Source: Bdellovibrionales bacterium (GTDB lineage Bacteria; Bdellovibrionota; Bacteriovoracia; Bacteriovoracales; Bacteriovoracaceae). From it: a stretch of 64,000 bases of DNA. The notes under the pieces are model-generated. The model made no database searches and was not told the DNA's origin. It saw only the letters and a program-made list of their open reading frames with translations. Position numbers and translations under genes: made by a program. Location: the NCBI GenBank assembly GCA_018646675.1, contig JABGUH010000008.1, forward strand, positions 23,957-87,956. The letters run 5' to 3'. Shown piece after piece: positions 26,013-35,042 of this stretch (position 1 is its first letter; every line of letters begins with the position of its first letter).

Positions 26013-26837
26013 TTATGGAGTAACGCCAATCTCATCGACACGTCGCACTAACTCTTGGGCGAAATTATTGTAGTCCCGATGGCCCTTTTCTGACTTGCGC
26101 TCCATCTCAAAGATGGTTTTCTGTATTTTGGGCAGTGCACGAAATTTCGAATTTACCGAAATAGTAGTATCGAAGATCTCTTGGCCGAACTGCTCTTTCA
26201 AATATTGCGACACTTGAGCGGTATCCTTAAAGCGACGGTCTAACTTGGTGATCAGTGACCCTAGGCTCTTTAGCTTGGGGTTGATCTTTTTGACCTTATC
26301 GGCAATTTTAAAGGTATCGGCCAATCCAACCAAGGAGAGGATATCAGTATTGGTTGGGACAACAAAAAAGTCACTAGCATTCAATGCATTGATCGTTAGT
26401 AGGCTTAACTCTGGCCCAGTATCAATCAGGACAAAATCAAAATGATCGCGAGCGAAATCACTATCTAACAGATTCTTTAGAAAACTCTCCCTGCCGATCT
26501 CCCCGGATAGTGCCATATCGAGGAAAGCCTCCTTGCCACCATAATCTTTTTCACTAGGAAGAATAGAGAGATTGGGAGTTGGAGTCTCATAGACAATATC
26601 CTCCAACAAAGTTCCCTCCTCAAGAAAGCCTGAGATAATCCCCTTGTGTTCGGGTGGCATATGGCCGATCAAAGATAGAGTTAAGCTGGCCTGGGATGGA
26701 TCGAGATCCACTAACAGAACTCGGTGGCCATTAACGGCCAAGCCGGCACCGGTGTTGACAACAGTAGCAGTCTTGCCAACGCCTCCTTTACGATTTGTAA
26801 CTGTGATAACAATAGGGCGGTTTACTGATTCTGACAT
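26013..26837 (-). CDS. ParA/MinD-family ATPase at the head of the magnetosome cluster
   Basis: The deviant Walker A motif NRKGGVGKTATVVN lies near residues 16-29, DLDPSQASLT marks the A' region, and VLIDTGPELS is Walker B. ATG at 26837 is chosen (GGAGG 8 bases upstream) rather than 26864. No ParB partner is adjacent; a separate parAB pair is at 56-58 kb. Orphan ParA-type ATPases position cellular cargoes such as carboxysomes and chemoreceptor arrays. With no MamK in view, a role in magnetosome distribution together with the coiled-coil proteins is a testable inference. It has its own promoter and terminator. Confidence 0.85.
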   Translation of the reverse strand: MSESVNRPIVITVTNRKGGVGKTATVVNTGAGLAVNGHRVLLVDLDPSQASLTLSLIGHMPPEHKGIISGFLEEGTLLEDIVYETPTPNLSILPSEKDYGGKEAFLDMALSGEIGRESFLKNLLDSDFARDHFDFVLIDTGPELSLLTINALNASDFFVVPTNTDILSLVGLADTFKIADKVKKINPKLKSLGSLITKLDRRFKDTAQVSQYLKEQFGQEIFDTTISVNSKFRALPKIQKTIFEMERKSEKGHRDYNNFAQELVRRVDEIGVTP

Positions 26838-26879
26838 ATAAAAATCCTCCGTAATTCTTAACATGCTGTTTCAGACTAA

Positions 26880-26908
26880 AGTATTGGCCCAAAACTACGG
26901 TGTGTCAA
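26880..26908 (-). promoter_or_regulatory. Sigma70-type promoter of the parA gene
   Basis: On the minus strand a perfect TTGACA (26903-26908), a 17-base spacer and AATACT (26880-26885) place the transcription start near 26873, about 36 bases ahead of the parA ATG. The spacing is ideal and the -35 box is consensus. Confidence 0.6.
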
Positions 26909-26928
26909 AGTATAAGCAGTGAATAATC

Positions 26929-27045
26929 TTACTGAATTAAGTCGAGGAGCGTTGCGGCATGAACCTTACTTAGGGAGAAAACAATCATCACAAAGATAAA
27001 GAAGACCAACTTGGCATAGATCTCCTGTATTTCATGAGGTAGCAA
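26929..27045 (-). CDS. 38-residue single-TM protein upstream of parA
   Basis: A TTG start stands 5 bases after GGGAGG. The product has a short polar N-terminus (LLPHEIQEIYAK), one membrane segment (LVFFIFVMIVFSL) and an ATLLDLIQ end. It lies on the same strand as the magnetosome cluster, just above the parA promoter. No homologue is recognised. The ribosome-binding site and clean membrane segment support it, but at this length chance cannot be excluded. Confidence 0.45.
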   Translation of the reverse strand: MLPHEIQEIYAKLVFFIFVMIVFSLSKVHAATLLDLIQ

Positions 27046-27162
27046 AAGACCCTCCCTATAAAAAAGGTATTTTAGTTGACAACTTAGGTCTTATGTCAAA
27101 AAAGGGGTAGTTACGCAAGTTATTTATGTAATAAGGCGATGCTTTGTTAAAGGAGAACTCCT

Positions 27163-27969
27163 CTGGACTATCGTTACCTACAAGCTTTTATTTTAACCGC
27201 CCGCTATCACAGTTTCTCCAAGGCAGCGGAGAAATTAGGGATTGCCCAGTCGGCGGTTAGCCGTCAAATAAAGTTGCTGGAGAGCAGTTTGGGTGAAAAA
27301 TTGATCATCCGCTCATCCAAGCAGCTGCTACTGACAAATAAGGGGAAGGAGTTCTTCCGTGTATCTGAGCAATTTGATAAAACCATCTTAGAGATCTTTG
27401 ACAAAGAGGGAGACCACCCATTAAAGATTGGAACTCTACACGGTTTACTAGAGAACTGGTTGCAGCCTTTTTTAGTCTCCTACGCAAATAAACACCTACG
27501 CTCTCTGCGCGTAGAGATCGGGGATCAAATCTCCCTGAAAAGCGCACTCTCTCATGGACAGTTAGATCTGATTTTCACCACTGAAAATATTCAAAGCGAG
27601 TTAATTAGCTCTCTCGAGTTGTTTAATGAAGAGTTAGTGCTGATTAGCTCCGCACCACTTAAAGATCTAAAACATCTGGATCAACATACTTGGATTGTCT
27701 ACAACCAGCACGACAACATCTTTCGACTTGGAAAACAGGAGGACAATCGGATCGTGATGGTAGACTCCATTACTTCGATTATTCACCTAGTTGAATCTAA
27801 CGTGGGTGTTGCAGTGGTACCGGCCCATGTAATTCCCAATAATACCAAGCTCAGTCAATATCACATGCCACCACTTGATAACTCCAAGCTCTACTTAGCA
27901 ACTCTCAATTACCAACATCTTCCCAACTATATCCAAGAATTTACCAAGATTGTTACGAACTCTCTTTAA
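27163..27969 (+). CDS. LysR-type transcriptional regulator, apparent CTG start
   Basis: The protein has 268 residues with the LysR winged-helix N-terminus intact only if translation starts at CTG 27163: DYRYLQAF, then SFSKAAEKLGIAQSAVSRQIK. AGGAG lies 7 bases upstream and an in-frame TAA just before it excludes earlier starts. TTG at 27274 would delete the DNA-binding helix. The effector domain (about 90-268) is slightly short for the family. The gene is divergent from the magnetosome cluster and convergent with cheB, overlapping it by 17 bases, so it could regulate either side. Effector unknown. Confidence 0.82.
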   Translation: MDYRYLQAFILTARYHSFSKAAEKLGIAQSAVSRQIKLLESSLGEKLIIRSSKQLLLTNKGKEFFRVSEQFDKTILEIFDKEGDHPLKIGTLHGLLENWLQPFLVSYANKHLRSLRVEIGDQISLKSALSHGQLDLIFTTENIQSELISSLELFNEELVLISSAPLKDLKHLDQHTWIVYNQHDNIFRLGKQEDNRIVMVDSITSIIHLVESNVGVAVVPAHVIPNNTKLSQYHMPPLDNSKLYLATLNYQHLPNYIQEFTKIVTNSL

Positions 27970-29014
27970 ACTTAATCATCTCAGCGGAAATTGCGGAGAG
28001 GTCCCCAACCACATCAACTCCCCCCAACTCTATTGCCACCTTTGACATACCAAAGACCACACAACTCTTCTCACTCTGTCCGACAGTTTTACACCCTTTA
28101 TCCCGCATCATCTTCATCGCTTTAGCACCATCTTTTCCCATTCCAGTCATAATCACTCCCAGCACACTCTCTCCAAATGAAGCGACTGAGCGAAAGAGAT
28201 AATCTGCCGCCGGGCGTAGCCCAAAGCGAATCTCTTCTTGATGAAGATAGGTGTAGTAATTTTTTCCTCGTCGTTTAACCTCTAAATGATAGTCCCCGGG
28301 ACAAATAAGAGCGGTCCCCGGGATCAATCCCTCTCCGTCAACTGCTTCCTTGACGCTCAATTTTGTTACCTGGTTTAAGGAAGCTGCAAAGCGACTGGTA
28401 AACCCCTTGGGCATATGTTGAACAATCAGTATACTTGGCATATCTGCTGGTAGTGTGGTGAATAGTTTTTTTAGTGCTTCAGTACCACCAGTAGAAGCAG
28501 CGATAACAATTATTTTATTCTGTAGCAATTTATTTGTCACTACCGCAGGCTGCGGGGCCAGGTGCTTAACAGTATGGCGTACATTAACCAAACCATCGCC
28601 ACGCAGATCTCGACGTGCTAGTCGCTTAATCTTACCAATTAATGTTTTGGACTGTTCCGGCAGAGGACGGCCAATTTTGACCATCGGTTTCTTGATGATT
28701 TCAAAACCCCACTGCTTAATCACTCTCTCAGCACTGATATGTTGATCATCTGGAAGATTACTGACTACCAACGTCCTTAATGGCATGTGAGTCATCACTT
28801 TTTGCAGAAAAGTGAGTCCATCCATCCTGGGCATATTCAGATCAAGTATCATTACATCGGGATGTAGCTGGACAATTTTATCTCTTGCCTCGAAGGGGTC
28901 TGCGGCCGTTGCGATGACTTTAAAACTAGGCTCAGTTGCCAACATCATACAGAGCAGACGGCGAATTACCGCCGAACTATCTACCACAATTATTCGAGTA
29001 TTATTTATATCCAC
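27953..29014 (-). CDS. cheB: CheB protein-glutamate methylesterase
   Basis: The N-terminal receiver domain carries the phosphoacceptor Asp58 (DLNMPRMDG). The C-terminal methylesterase domain has the catalytic set: Ser in AASTGGTEAL, His in QHMPKGFT and Asp in MTGMGKDGA. CheB removes methyl groups from chemoreceptors when phosphorylated by CheA. It is the last gene of cheR-cheA-cheW-cheB on the minus strand. Length (353) is normal. Its 3' end overlaps the convergent LysR gene. Confidence 0.92.
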   Translation of the reverse strand: MDINNTRIIVVDSSAVIRRLLCMMLATEPSFKVIATAADPFEARDKIVQLHPDVMILDLNMPRMDGLTFLQKVMTHMPLRTLVVSNLPDDQHISAERVIKQWGFEIIKKPMVKIGRPLPEQSKTLIGKIKRLARRDLRGDGLVNVRHTVKHLAPQPAVVTNKLLQNKIIVIAASTGGTEALKKLFTTLPADMPSILIVQHMPKGFTSRFAASLNQVTKLSVKEAVDGEGLIPGTALICPGDYHLEVKRRGKNYYTYLHQEEIRFGLRPAADYLFRSVASFGESVLGVIMTGMGKDGAKAMKMMRDKGCKTVGQSEKSCVVFGMSKVAIELGGVDVVGDLSAISAEMIKFKESS

Positions 29015-29067
29015 CAGCTATCCTGCAGTAGACCTGCTAAAGTATGGTTCCCTTCCAAAATATTTAA

Positions 29068-30888
29068 TCATCTCGATTGCATAATACGTGTCCCATCAAT
29101 GATTAAAACCGTCTCCTGCTCTTTCAGCATAAGGTGAGAGCAGATACTATTGTGATTAGCATTATGGGAGAGATCTTCAATCGGCTGAAACAACTCTCGA
29201 TCTAAATCCTCTACTTGATTCACCTCATCTACCTCAAAGCCAAAGGGCTCCTCATCACCACTCTCGGCCACAATAATATAGCGTTGATCTCTTTTTCTAC
29301 GCTTTACCTCCTGCTTTGGATTCTCTGCAGGTAGATCTCCACCTTCTGTGCCACTCATCTCCTCTCGCTCTATCTCCTCTCGCTCTATCTCCTCTTCTCG
29401 CTTCATCGCCTCAACCTCTCCAAGCAACATAATCGGTAGAGGCTCCCCTCGAAGATTATATAGCCCCTTGATCTTAGAGTGTTGATAAGGGAGATTAGAC
29501 AATTTTTCGGAGGGGATAATTTCCAAAACATAGGAGATGGCAATTGCTAGCTGATGCCCACCATTACGACATATCAGATACTTTCCAATCTGATTATCTT
29601 CAACTATCTTATCTTGCTCTTGATCCCCGACTTCCTCTTCAACTTCATCCATGGAGTTACTATTCCAGTCATCTGTTGCTGTCGAAGTCATCACTTCCGA
29701 AGGCTCTTTTTCTACCGGAGGTGAATAAGGTTCTGTGGCGGAGGCAGTAGTGGGGGCCACCACCTGATCTCTATCAAGTTGGCTGAAATCCCATTCGGTA
29801 ACAAATTTTAGCGATCCAGCCTTGGAGTGAAATAGCTCCTCTGAATCTTCGCCTTCAAGATCAATAGTTAAAAGGTAGGCATTTAGATCTGAAAGGAGTT
29901 CGCTGGTAAAAAACTCCAGTACTCCTAGATCATCCTGGATCTCCTTAACTTGTAACATTGACTTGGGAAGACAGGATAATTTTAACAAAACGTTATCAAA
30001 GGTCTCAACAACGCTATTTAACAACTGCATAAAAAATGGCCCGTCATAGTTCTCCATTATTTTTGCAGACGACTGTAGCTGCCTGATAATTGTTTCCACT
30101 GAATCCAGTGGTTCTTGGTGAACCTGAACTATAACTGATTTGAGTTCCTCTAATATCGGGGCGATCTCCCCGGTCATACTGACGGCACTCTCAACGGCAG
30201 GGGGAGCGACCTGTTCCTGATCCCGTTCCTGATCCTGATCCCGTTCAATCCCTTCCAACTGCTCCTTGATCACCAGCTCTCTCTCCTCGTTAGCATTACT
30301 CGCTTCTGCACTATCTCCCTCATCACCCTCTTCCGACTGACACCCAGGAATCCATCCCGTCTCTGCATCATCGAGGATCTGATCAATCATATCTTGTCGC
30401 AACGACGGGTCAGAGTTTAAAGCCTCTTCTGACTCTGTATCAGATGGTGGAGTGGCAGCAGCAACCTTAGGATCTTTTTTGACTCCACCATTTTTTTCAC
30501 ACCAACAAATAATGTCATCTAGACTATTTTCTTTAAAACCATCTTGAGAATTGCCAGTTTCAACCTGGAGAAAAGTCAGCTCCAAGTCTAGTAGCCAATG
30601 TAGTAGGTGGAGTTCTAGCTGCTCCCGCTGCTCAGCATCCACACGAATAACTAAATCTACTACCTGGGCCAATACCTCCTCTGCTTCGTGAATCCATAAG
30701 GCAAATTCGGTCAAACCGATGGCATTTAAATTACCACCCAGCGCACTCACCAGCGCCCTTAACTCTTCAACTTTATCGTAGGGCGCACTATGAAAATTGG
30801 CCAAAATCACATGGGTCTTATTGACCAGCTCTTTCCCCTCTGCCAACCCCTCTTGTTGAAGCTGTTCTAGATTATTTTGATCACCCAT
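29068..30888 (-). CDS. Composite CheW protein with long acidic N-terminal extension
   Basis: The protein has 606 residues. The CheW fold occupies about 435-606 (YLICRNGGHQLAIAISYVLEI, then SKIKGLYNLRGEPLPI and EPFGFEVDEVNQV). It contains an insertion of Glu/Arg repeats (EEIEREEIERE). Upstream are two similar helical segments at about 10-120 and 235-365 separated by acidic disordered linkers. These resemble Hpt-like or CheA-P1-like bundles but lack an HSxKG phosphorylation site. Ordinary CheW is about 160 residues. As the neighbour of cheA it probably couples receptors to the kinase; the role of the extension is unknown. Confidence 0.8.
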   Translation of the reverse strand: MGDQNNLEQLQQEGLAEGKELVNKTHVILANFHSAPYDKVEELRALVSALGGNLNAIGLTEFALWIHEAEEVLAQVVDLVIRVDAEQREQLELHLLHWLLDLELTFLQVETGNSQDGFKENSLDDIICWCEKNGGVKKDPKVAAATPPSDTESEEALNSDPSLRQDMIDQILDDAETGWIPGCQSEEGDEGDSAEASNANEERELVIKEQLEGIERDQDQERDQEQVAPPAVESAVSMTGEIAPILEELKSVIVQVHQEPLDSVETIIRQLQSSAKIMENYDGPFFMQLLNSVVETFDNVLLKLSCLPKSMLQVKEIQDDLGVLEFFTSELLSDLNAYLLTIDLEGEDSEELFHSKAGSLKFVTEWDFSQLDRDQVVAPTTASATEPYSPPVEKEPSEVMTSTATDDWNSNSMDEVEEEVGDQEQDKIVEDNQIGKYLICRNGGHQLAIAISYVLEIIPSEKLSNLPYQHSKIKGLYNLRGEPLPIMLLGEVEAMKREEEIEREEIEREEMSGTEGGDLPAENPKQEVKRRKRDQRYIIVAESGDEEPFGFEVDEVNQVEDLDRELFQPIEDLSHNANHNSICSHLMLKEQETVLIIDGTRIMQSR

Positions 30889-30927
30889 ATCTACCTCCTC
30901 GGAAACAAACTGCGGACACTCTCTTTA

Positions 30928-32643
30928 CTACAACCGATCTCTTTTCATCAATCCCTCAACTAGCTCTTCCTGAGAGATGACATAAGCGATCTGATCATTA
31001 CCCAGAATACTTGTCCCCTTAAACCCTTTTAAATTATCTATAACACTATCGAATGGCCGAACTACCGTCTCTAGCTGATCAAAGATACTATCCACCAGCA
31101 GCCCAATATAGTTTCTTTTATAGCGAAGAATAACCGCCATTCGATTTTTATAACTAGATCGATAGCTAGGATCATTCAGCTCTAAATAAGAGGCAAGATG
31201 AATTGTTTTATCCATGTATCGACAGGTCAACATCCCATTGACACGACCAACAACCAAGTCATCGGCCATAACAATCTGAGCAATCGCCTTGAGTGGGATT
31301 GTCATAAATGTCCCCTCAGACTTAACAATAATTGACTTCTCGACAATAACTGTTTTAGGAACAGGTATCTGAATCTGAAAGCAACTTCCTAGCCCATCAT
31401 TTGAAGTAACGTTAACTTTACCGTTCACACCTTCAACTGCGGTCTTAACAGCATCCATCCCGACACCTCGACCAGAGATATCACTTACATGATCGGCTGT
31501 GCTGAATCCACTATTAAAGATCAAGTCAAAGATCTCCTCATCGGACATCGAAAAATCCGGATGATCCATTTTATATGGAATAATATTATAGTCAAAAGCC
31601 TTGTTAACAATCTGTTGTCGACTGATCCCGGCACCATCATCACTAACTTCAACTGTTATCACCCCTTGAGACTCCTGAGCTGTAATACTCAATGTTCCCG
31701 TCTCCGGTTTTTTCTTTGCGACTCTTTTGTCTGGTGCCTCAATCCCATGATGAATGGAGTTTCGCACCATATGAGTCATGCAGATACTCAATACTTTTGC
31801 GATATTCTTATCAACACCAAGTTCCATACCTTCCATATTCAGGCGAACTAATTTGTTCAGGCGATTACTGACCTGGCGTACCATCCGCGGAATAGTAGTG
31901 AAGCTTCTTCCCAGCGTTACCCGCCGAATGGACATGATCTGCTCTTGTAAGTTATTAGTTAACTTGCTTAAAGAGGTGGAGAAATCATCCAGCTTCGCCT
32001 TGATCTTATCTCGATCAAACTCATTGGTAATATCACTATAAAAAATATCAAAATAGTTCCTTAAAACAATAAACTCTCCAGAAACCTTCATAAAGCTTTC
32101 CAGCTTTTCATTAGTAACGGTCATTCCCTCTTCTTCCTCCAGAACAATACGCCGCCCTTCTGACACTACCTGCTTTTCAACATTGCCATGTAAGCTACTA
32201 CTCTCTGCGCCTTGATTTCCATTTCGCTGGGTAAACATCCGAAGATTAAAAATACAATTTTCAATCCGACCAACCATCTCCTCAGATGGCTCATCGTCCT
32301 CCTTGTCTAATAGGCTTAACAGATGTCGACAGCAGTCATATGCTTCTAAATAGACATCAATTGCAAACTCATCCGGCACGAACTCCCGATCCTTCACCTT
32401 GGCGAGTGAAGACTCTAGTTCATGAGCAATCCGAGTCAACCTATTTGCCCTGGGGATTGCTCCTGACGCCCCTTTTACGGAGTGAACTTTGCGAAATACC
32501 ATGTCTAGAAGCTCCTGATCCACTGGCTCCTCTCCCAACTTCATTAAGTGGTTGTCCAGCCCATGGAACAGGGTATTTGACTCATCTAAAAAGAGTTCTA
32601 GAATCTCTAATTCCTCTTGCTCTCTACTACTTAGCTTATTCAT
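30928..32643 (-). CDS. cheA: CheA chemotaxis histidine kinase
   Basis: The domains in order are P1/Hpt with phospho-accepting His54 (KVHSVKGASG), a short linker, P3 dimerisation (about 190-265), P4 HATPase (HMVRNSIHHGIE N-box; DDGAGI; GRGVGMDAVK) and P5/CheW-like (from about 420). At 571 residues it lacks an obvious P2 CheY/CheB-docking domain, so it is short for the family. It is encoded directly after cheR and before the composite CheW. No receptor or cheY gene is in the window. Confidence 0.9.
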   Translation of the reverse strand: MNKLSSREQEELEILELFLDESNTLFHGLDNHLMKLGEEPVDQELLDMVFRKVHSVKGASGAIPRANRLTRIAHELESSLAKVKDREFVPDEFAIDVYLEAYDCCRHLLSLLDKEDDEPSEEMVGRIENCIFNLRMFTQRNGNQGAESSSLHGNVEKQVVSEGRRIVLEEEEGMTVTNEKLESFMKVSGEFIVLRNYFDIFYSDITNEFDRDKIKAKLDDFSTSLSKLTNNLQEQIMSIRRVTLGRSFTTIPRMVRQVSNRLNKLVRLNMEGMELGVDKNIAKVLSICMTHMVRNSIHHGIEAPDKRVAKKKPETGTLSITAQESQGVITVEVSDDGAGISRQQIVNKAFDYNIIPYKMDHPDFSMSDEEIFDLIFNSGFSTADHVSDISGRGVGMDAVKTAVEGVNGKVNVTSNDGLGSCFQIQIPVPKTVIVEKSIIVKSEGTFMTIPLKAIAQIVMADDLVVGRVNGMLTCRYMDKTIHLASYLELNDPSYRSSYKNRMAVILRYKRNYIGLLVDSIFDQLETVVRPFDSVIDNLKGFKGTSILGNDQIAYVISQEELVEGLMKRDRL

Positions 32644-32695
32644 ACATATTTCCTCGTCATTTTCAATAAATCAAATAGTAACTAACTAACTAACT

Positions 32696-33646
32696 TCAAC
32701 TAATTTTACTCTTGCGATAGAGGGAGTGAACCACCTGCTCCATCATCGGAATCTGTTTGACAAACCCGGACTCCGAGTGCCCTAAAAATAGCAACCCCTC
32801 TCTTTTCAGTACTGACAAACTCTGTTTAATAATATTTTCTGAGGTCTCAAAGTCAAAATAGATCAGGACATTACGACAGAAGATAAGATCAAATGAGTGT
32901 TGAAATGGAAAGGGACTATTCATCAGATTAAAGGGAGCAAAATGTACTAAATTGCGATACTCACGTTTAAGTTTAAATGTACGTTCTCCGTTTAATTTAT
33001 GACTATTACTGGGTGAAAAATATTTTTCCCGCAGTAGTGCAGGCACCGTTTCAAAATTAGACTCTGCATAGATTCCCTTCGAAGCAGTATTTAAGACGGC
33101 CAAATCTATATCCGTGGCCAAAAAGTGTAAATTGAAGTACGCAAGATCTAATCCCGCCTCCAACAGTATAATCAATATGGTGTAAACCTCCTGCCCGGTA
33201 CTGGCGGCAGAGCACCAGATACGAAAGTCACGATCACCACTACTCTTTTTCTCCTGTAATAGTGCCGATAGATTGGTACTTAACCAGTCGAAGTGCTCCC
33301 GCTCCCGAAAAAATGCAGTAGTATTCGTCGTCATGATCGAGACAAACTCACGAGTTATCCGAGCGTCCCCTTTACGCAAGCTCTTGATACAAGACTCCAA
33401 AGATGGAACTTTACGGCGAATCACCAGCTTATTCATACGAGATGAGACCAGCGATAAATTTTTACTGCCATACTCTAGATGAATCCCCGTCAACTTTCGC
33501 AGGGTGCTGGTTAAAAAATTAAATTGTGACTCCGTGACGAAATAATTAGCGACAGATTTATCATCTAAAATCGATCCCGCCTGACCGTCGTCACTATTGC
33601 CAATGTCCTGAAATATCATGGAATTAGTATAACAAGAAAGCCTCAT
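32696..33646 (-). CDS. cheR: CheR chemoreceptor methyltransferase
   Basis: The SAM-binding core is visible: RIWCSAASTGQEVYT, LHFLATDIDLAVL and DLIFCRNVLIYFD. The N-terminal helical domain (LRKLTGIHL, then SRMNKL) is typical. CheR methylates receptor glutamates for adaptation. It leads the che gene set. ATG at 33646 or 33619 is possible; neither has a strong ribosome-binding site. One residue variation, QEVYT in place of the usual EEPYS, lies at the SAM site edge. Confidence 0.9.
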   Translation of the reverse strand: MRLSCYTNSMIFQDIGNSDDGQAGSILDDKSVANYFVTESQFNFLTSTLRKLTGIHLEYGSKNLSLVSSRMNKLVIRRKVPSLESCIKSLRKGDARITREFVSIMTTNTTAFFREREHFDWLSTNLSALLQEKKSSGDRDFRIWCSAASTGQEVYTILIILLEAGLDLAYFNLHFLATDIDLAVLNTASKGIYAESNFETVPALLREKYFSPSNSHKLNGERTFKLKREYRNLVHFAPFNLMNSPFPFQHSFDLIFCRNVLIYFDFETSENIIKQSLSVLKREGLLFLGHSESGFVKQIPMMEQVVHSLYRKSKIS

Positions 33647-33711
33647 TCCATGTTGTTATGAATGTTAAGGGCAGAAATGACCTAGTTTAAACTGATGACA
33701 TTCCGATTAAT

Positions 33712-34008
33712 TTAATCGGCGATTGCACGAGGGTAGATTTTGTAATAGATAATCACCACTAAGGCGATCAAGTTTCCAACATAGTTGAGCAGCAGTGGCC
33801 CATCAAAGCCATGTTTTAATATCACATATAGAGTCATCAATAACTCACCCATAGTCCAGGCCCAGAGGAAAAGTGCAGAGAGTTCCCGCGATGAACCAAG
33901 CTTCCAGGACTGATAGGCTTGGGGGATTCCACAAACAGCAAAAAAGATTGCACCTAACCAACCAATCGACTCGATAAATAGCAGTTGAATGTTGTCAGAA
34001 TTACCCAT
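33712..34008 (-). CDS. PQ-loop (SemiSWEET-type) membrane protein
   Basis: The protein has 98 residues and three membrane segments; the first contains GAIFFAVCGIPQAYQSWK, the proline-glutamine loop. The unit size fits SemiSWEET-type transporters, which dimerise to carry sugars; substrate here is unknown. It starts 8 bases after the stop of the upstream lipoprotein gene, suggesting an operon. It is unrelated in function to the che genes as far as can be seen. Confidence 0.75.
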   Translation of the reverse strand: MGNSDNIQLLFIESIGWLGAIFFAVCGIPQAYQSWKLGSSRELSALFLWAWTMGELLMTLYVILKHGFDGPLLLNYVGNLIALVVIIYYKIYPRAIAD

Positions 34009-34016
34009 CGCCTTGC

Positions 34017-34607
34017 TTACTGACTTGAACTTACGGCAATTGGATCATCATCGGCCAACTCCTGATGAATGGCACTGAGTAGAACATCACCATCTCTAGT
34101 GAAGAGTTCAAAATGGTAGGGGGCAAGAAACATCCGATAGTCACGCTCTGACATTAGAACCGAGTTCATGATGCTGGAGCTAAAATTACTCTTCTCTACC
34201 TTGTTATCTTGATGCTCTCGTCCTAGAGCGCAGTGGCCTAACTCATGAAAGATTAACAGCTCCCTTCTCCTCGAACTCTGGCCGTTCCACCAGTCCAGAT
34301 TGACCAACACTTCCCGCTGATCATTTGAGTAGATCAGACAGACCCCAACTTTTTCATTGGTATCACCAAAATTAACTGGAATATCATCGATTGAGGCCAC
34401 CAAAGATCCACCATGTGCTAGATATCTCTCTTTAAAGCGGTTGACGTAGGGGACCAGGCTCTGATTGGTCACTTGATATTGACGTATACTACCGGCGCTT
34501 TTGTAGATCATATCTACGCCTAGATCTGTTCCACAGGAGACAGACAGCAACATCACCCCCCAAAGGAGTAGTAACTGACGGTATAAGTTATAACTATTTA
34601 ATTTCAT
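34017..34607 (-). CDS. Lipoprotein with zinc-metalloprotease-like motif
   Basis: The lipoprotein signal ends with the lipobox SVSC. The mature part contains IFHELGHCALGREHQ, an HExxH zinc motif with Glu/His ligand candidates 10-11 positions after the first His. A following SSIMNSVLM resembles a metzincin Met-turn. The spacing is one residue off the standard HExxHxxGxxH, so the third ligand is uncertain. It probably sits in the outer membrane facing the periplasm or surface. A TATAGA box 8 bases before the ATG and no ribosome-binding site hint at a leaderless message. Confidence 0.7.
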   Translation of the reverse strand: MKLNSYNLYRQLLLLWGVMLLSVSCGTDLGVDMIYKSAGSIRQYQVTNQSLVPYVNRFKERYLAHGGSLVASIDDIPVNFGDTNEKVGVCLIYSNDQREVLVNLDWWNGQSSRRRELLIFHELGHCALGREHQDNKVEKSNFSSSIMNSVLMSERDYRMFLAPYHFELFTRDGDVLLSAIHQELADDDPIAVSSSQ

Positions 34608-34807
34608 ATCACTTATCTATAAAGCAAGTTTCAAGCCAACAATAATCCATTAATTATTAGTATGTTATCTAAAGTGCTGCCCCAAAATCCTTTTCAAGTG
34701 TCAACCATTTAACCAGTATTTCACCACTCAATACAAGACAAAAAAGCTCAGGCTTTCTTTATTACCTACCGATAGGTGGTTTGAGAAGAGATTAAAGGAG
34801 GTGCTAA

Positions 34808-35035
34808 ATGTCGAGAATTGATACCTCGAAATCAGTCGCCAAAGAGGTTGTGAAGCTACATAAGACGATCAAGGAGCAGCACAAAGAGGTGCGGCTCAGA
34901 GAGAAGAGAGAGGCGGCCAAAAAGGTAGTTGACCCCGACATCTACAACGGAAAGTGGCGTCGTAGCGACTTCGGGGTCAAGGTGGACCACTTTGAGCTGG
35001 CCCAATACAATATTAAAAAATTAGATATTCTCTAA
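34808..35035 (+). CDS. Small highly charged hypothetical protein
   Basis: The protein has 75 residues, Lys/Arg/Glu-rich, with an excellent AAAGGAGG upstream. The first 45 residues look like a single charged helix (KEVVKLHKTIKEQHKEV). The rest (YNGKWRRSDFGVKVDHFELAQYN) is more conserved in appearance. It lacks signal or membrane parts, so it is cytoplasmic. It is convergent with the Cys-repeat gene, with 7 bases between stops. No family recognised. Confidence 0.65.
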   Translation: MSRIDTSKSVAKEVVKLHKTIKEQHKEVRLREKREAAKKVVDPDIYNGKWRRSDFGVKVDHFELAQYNIKKLDIL

Positions 35036-35042
35036 GCCTCTC

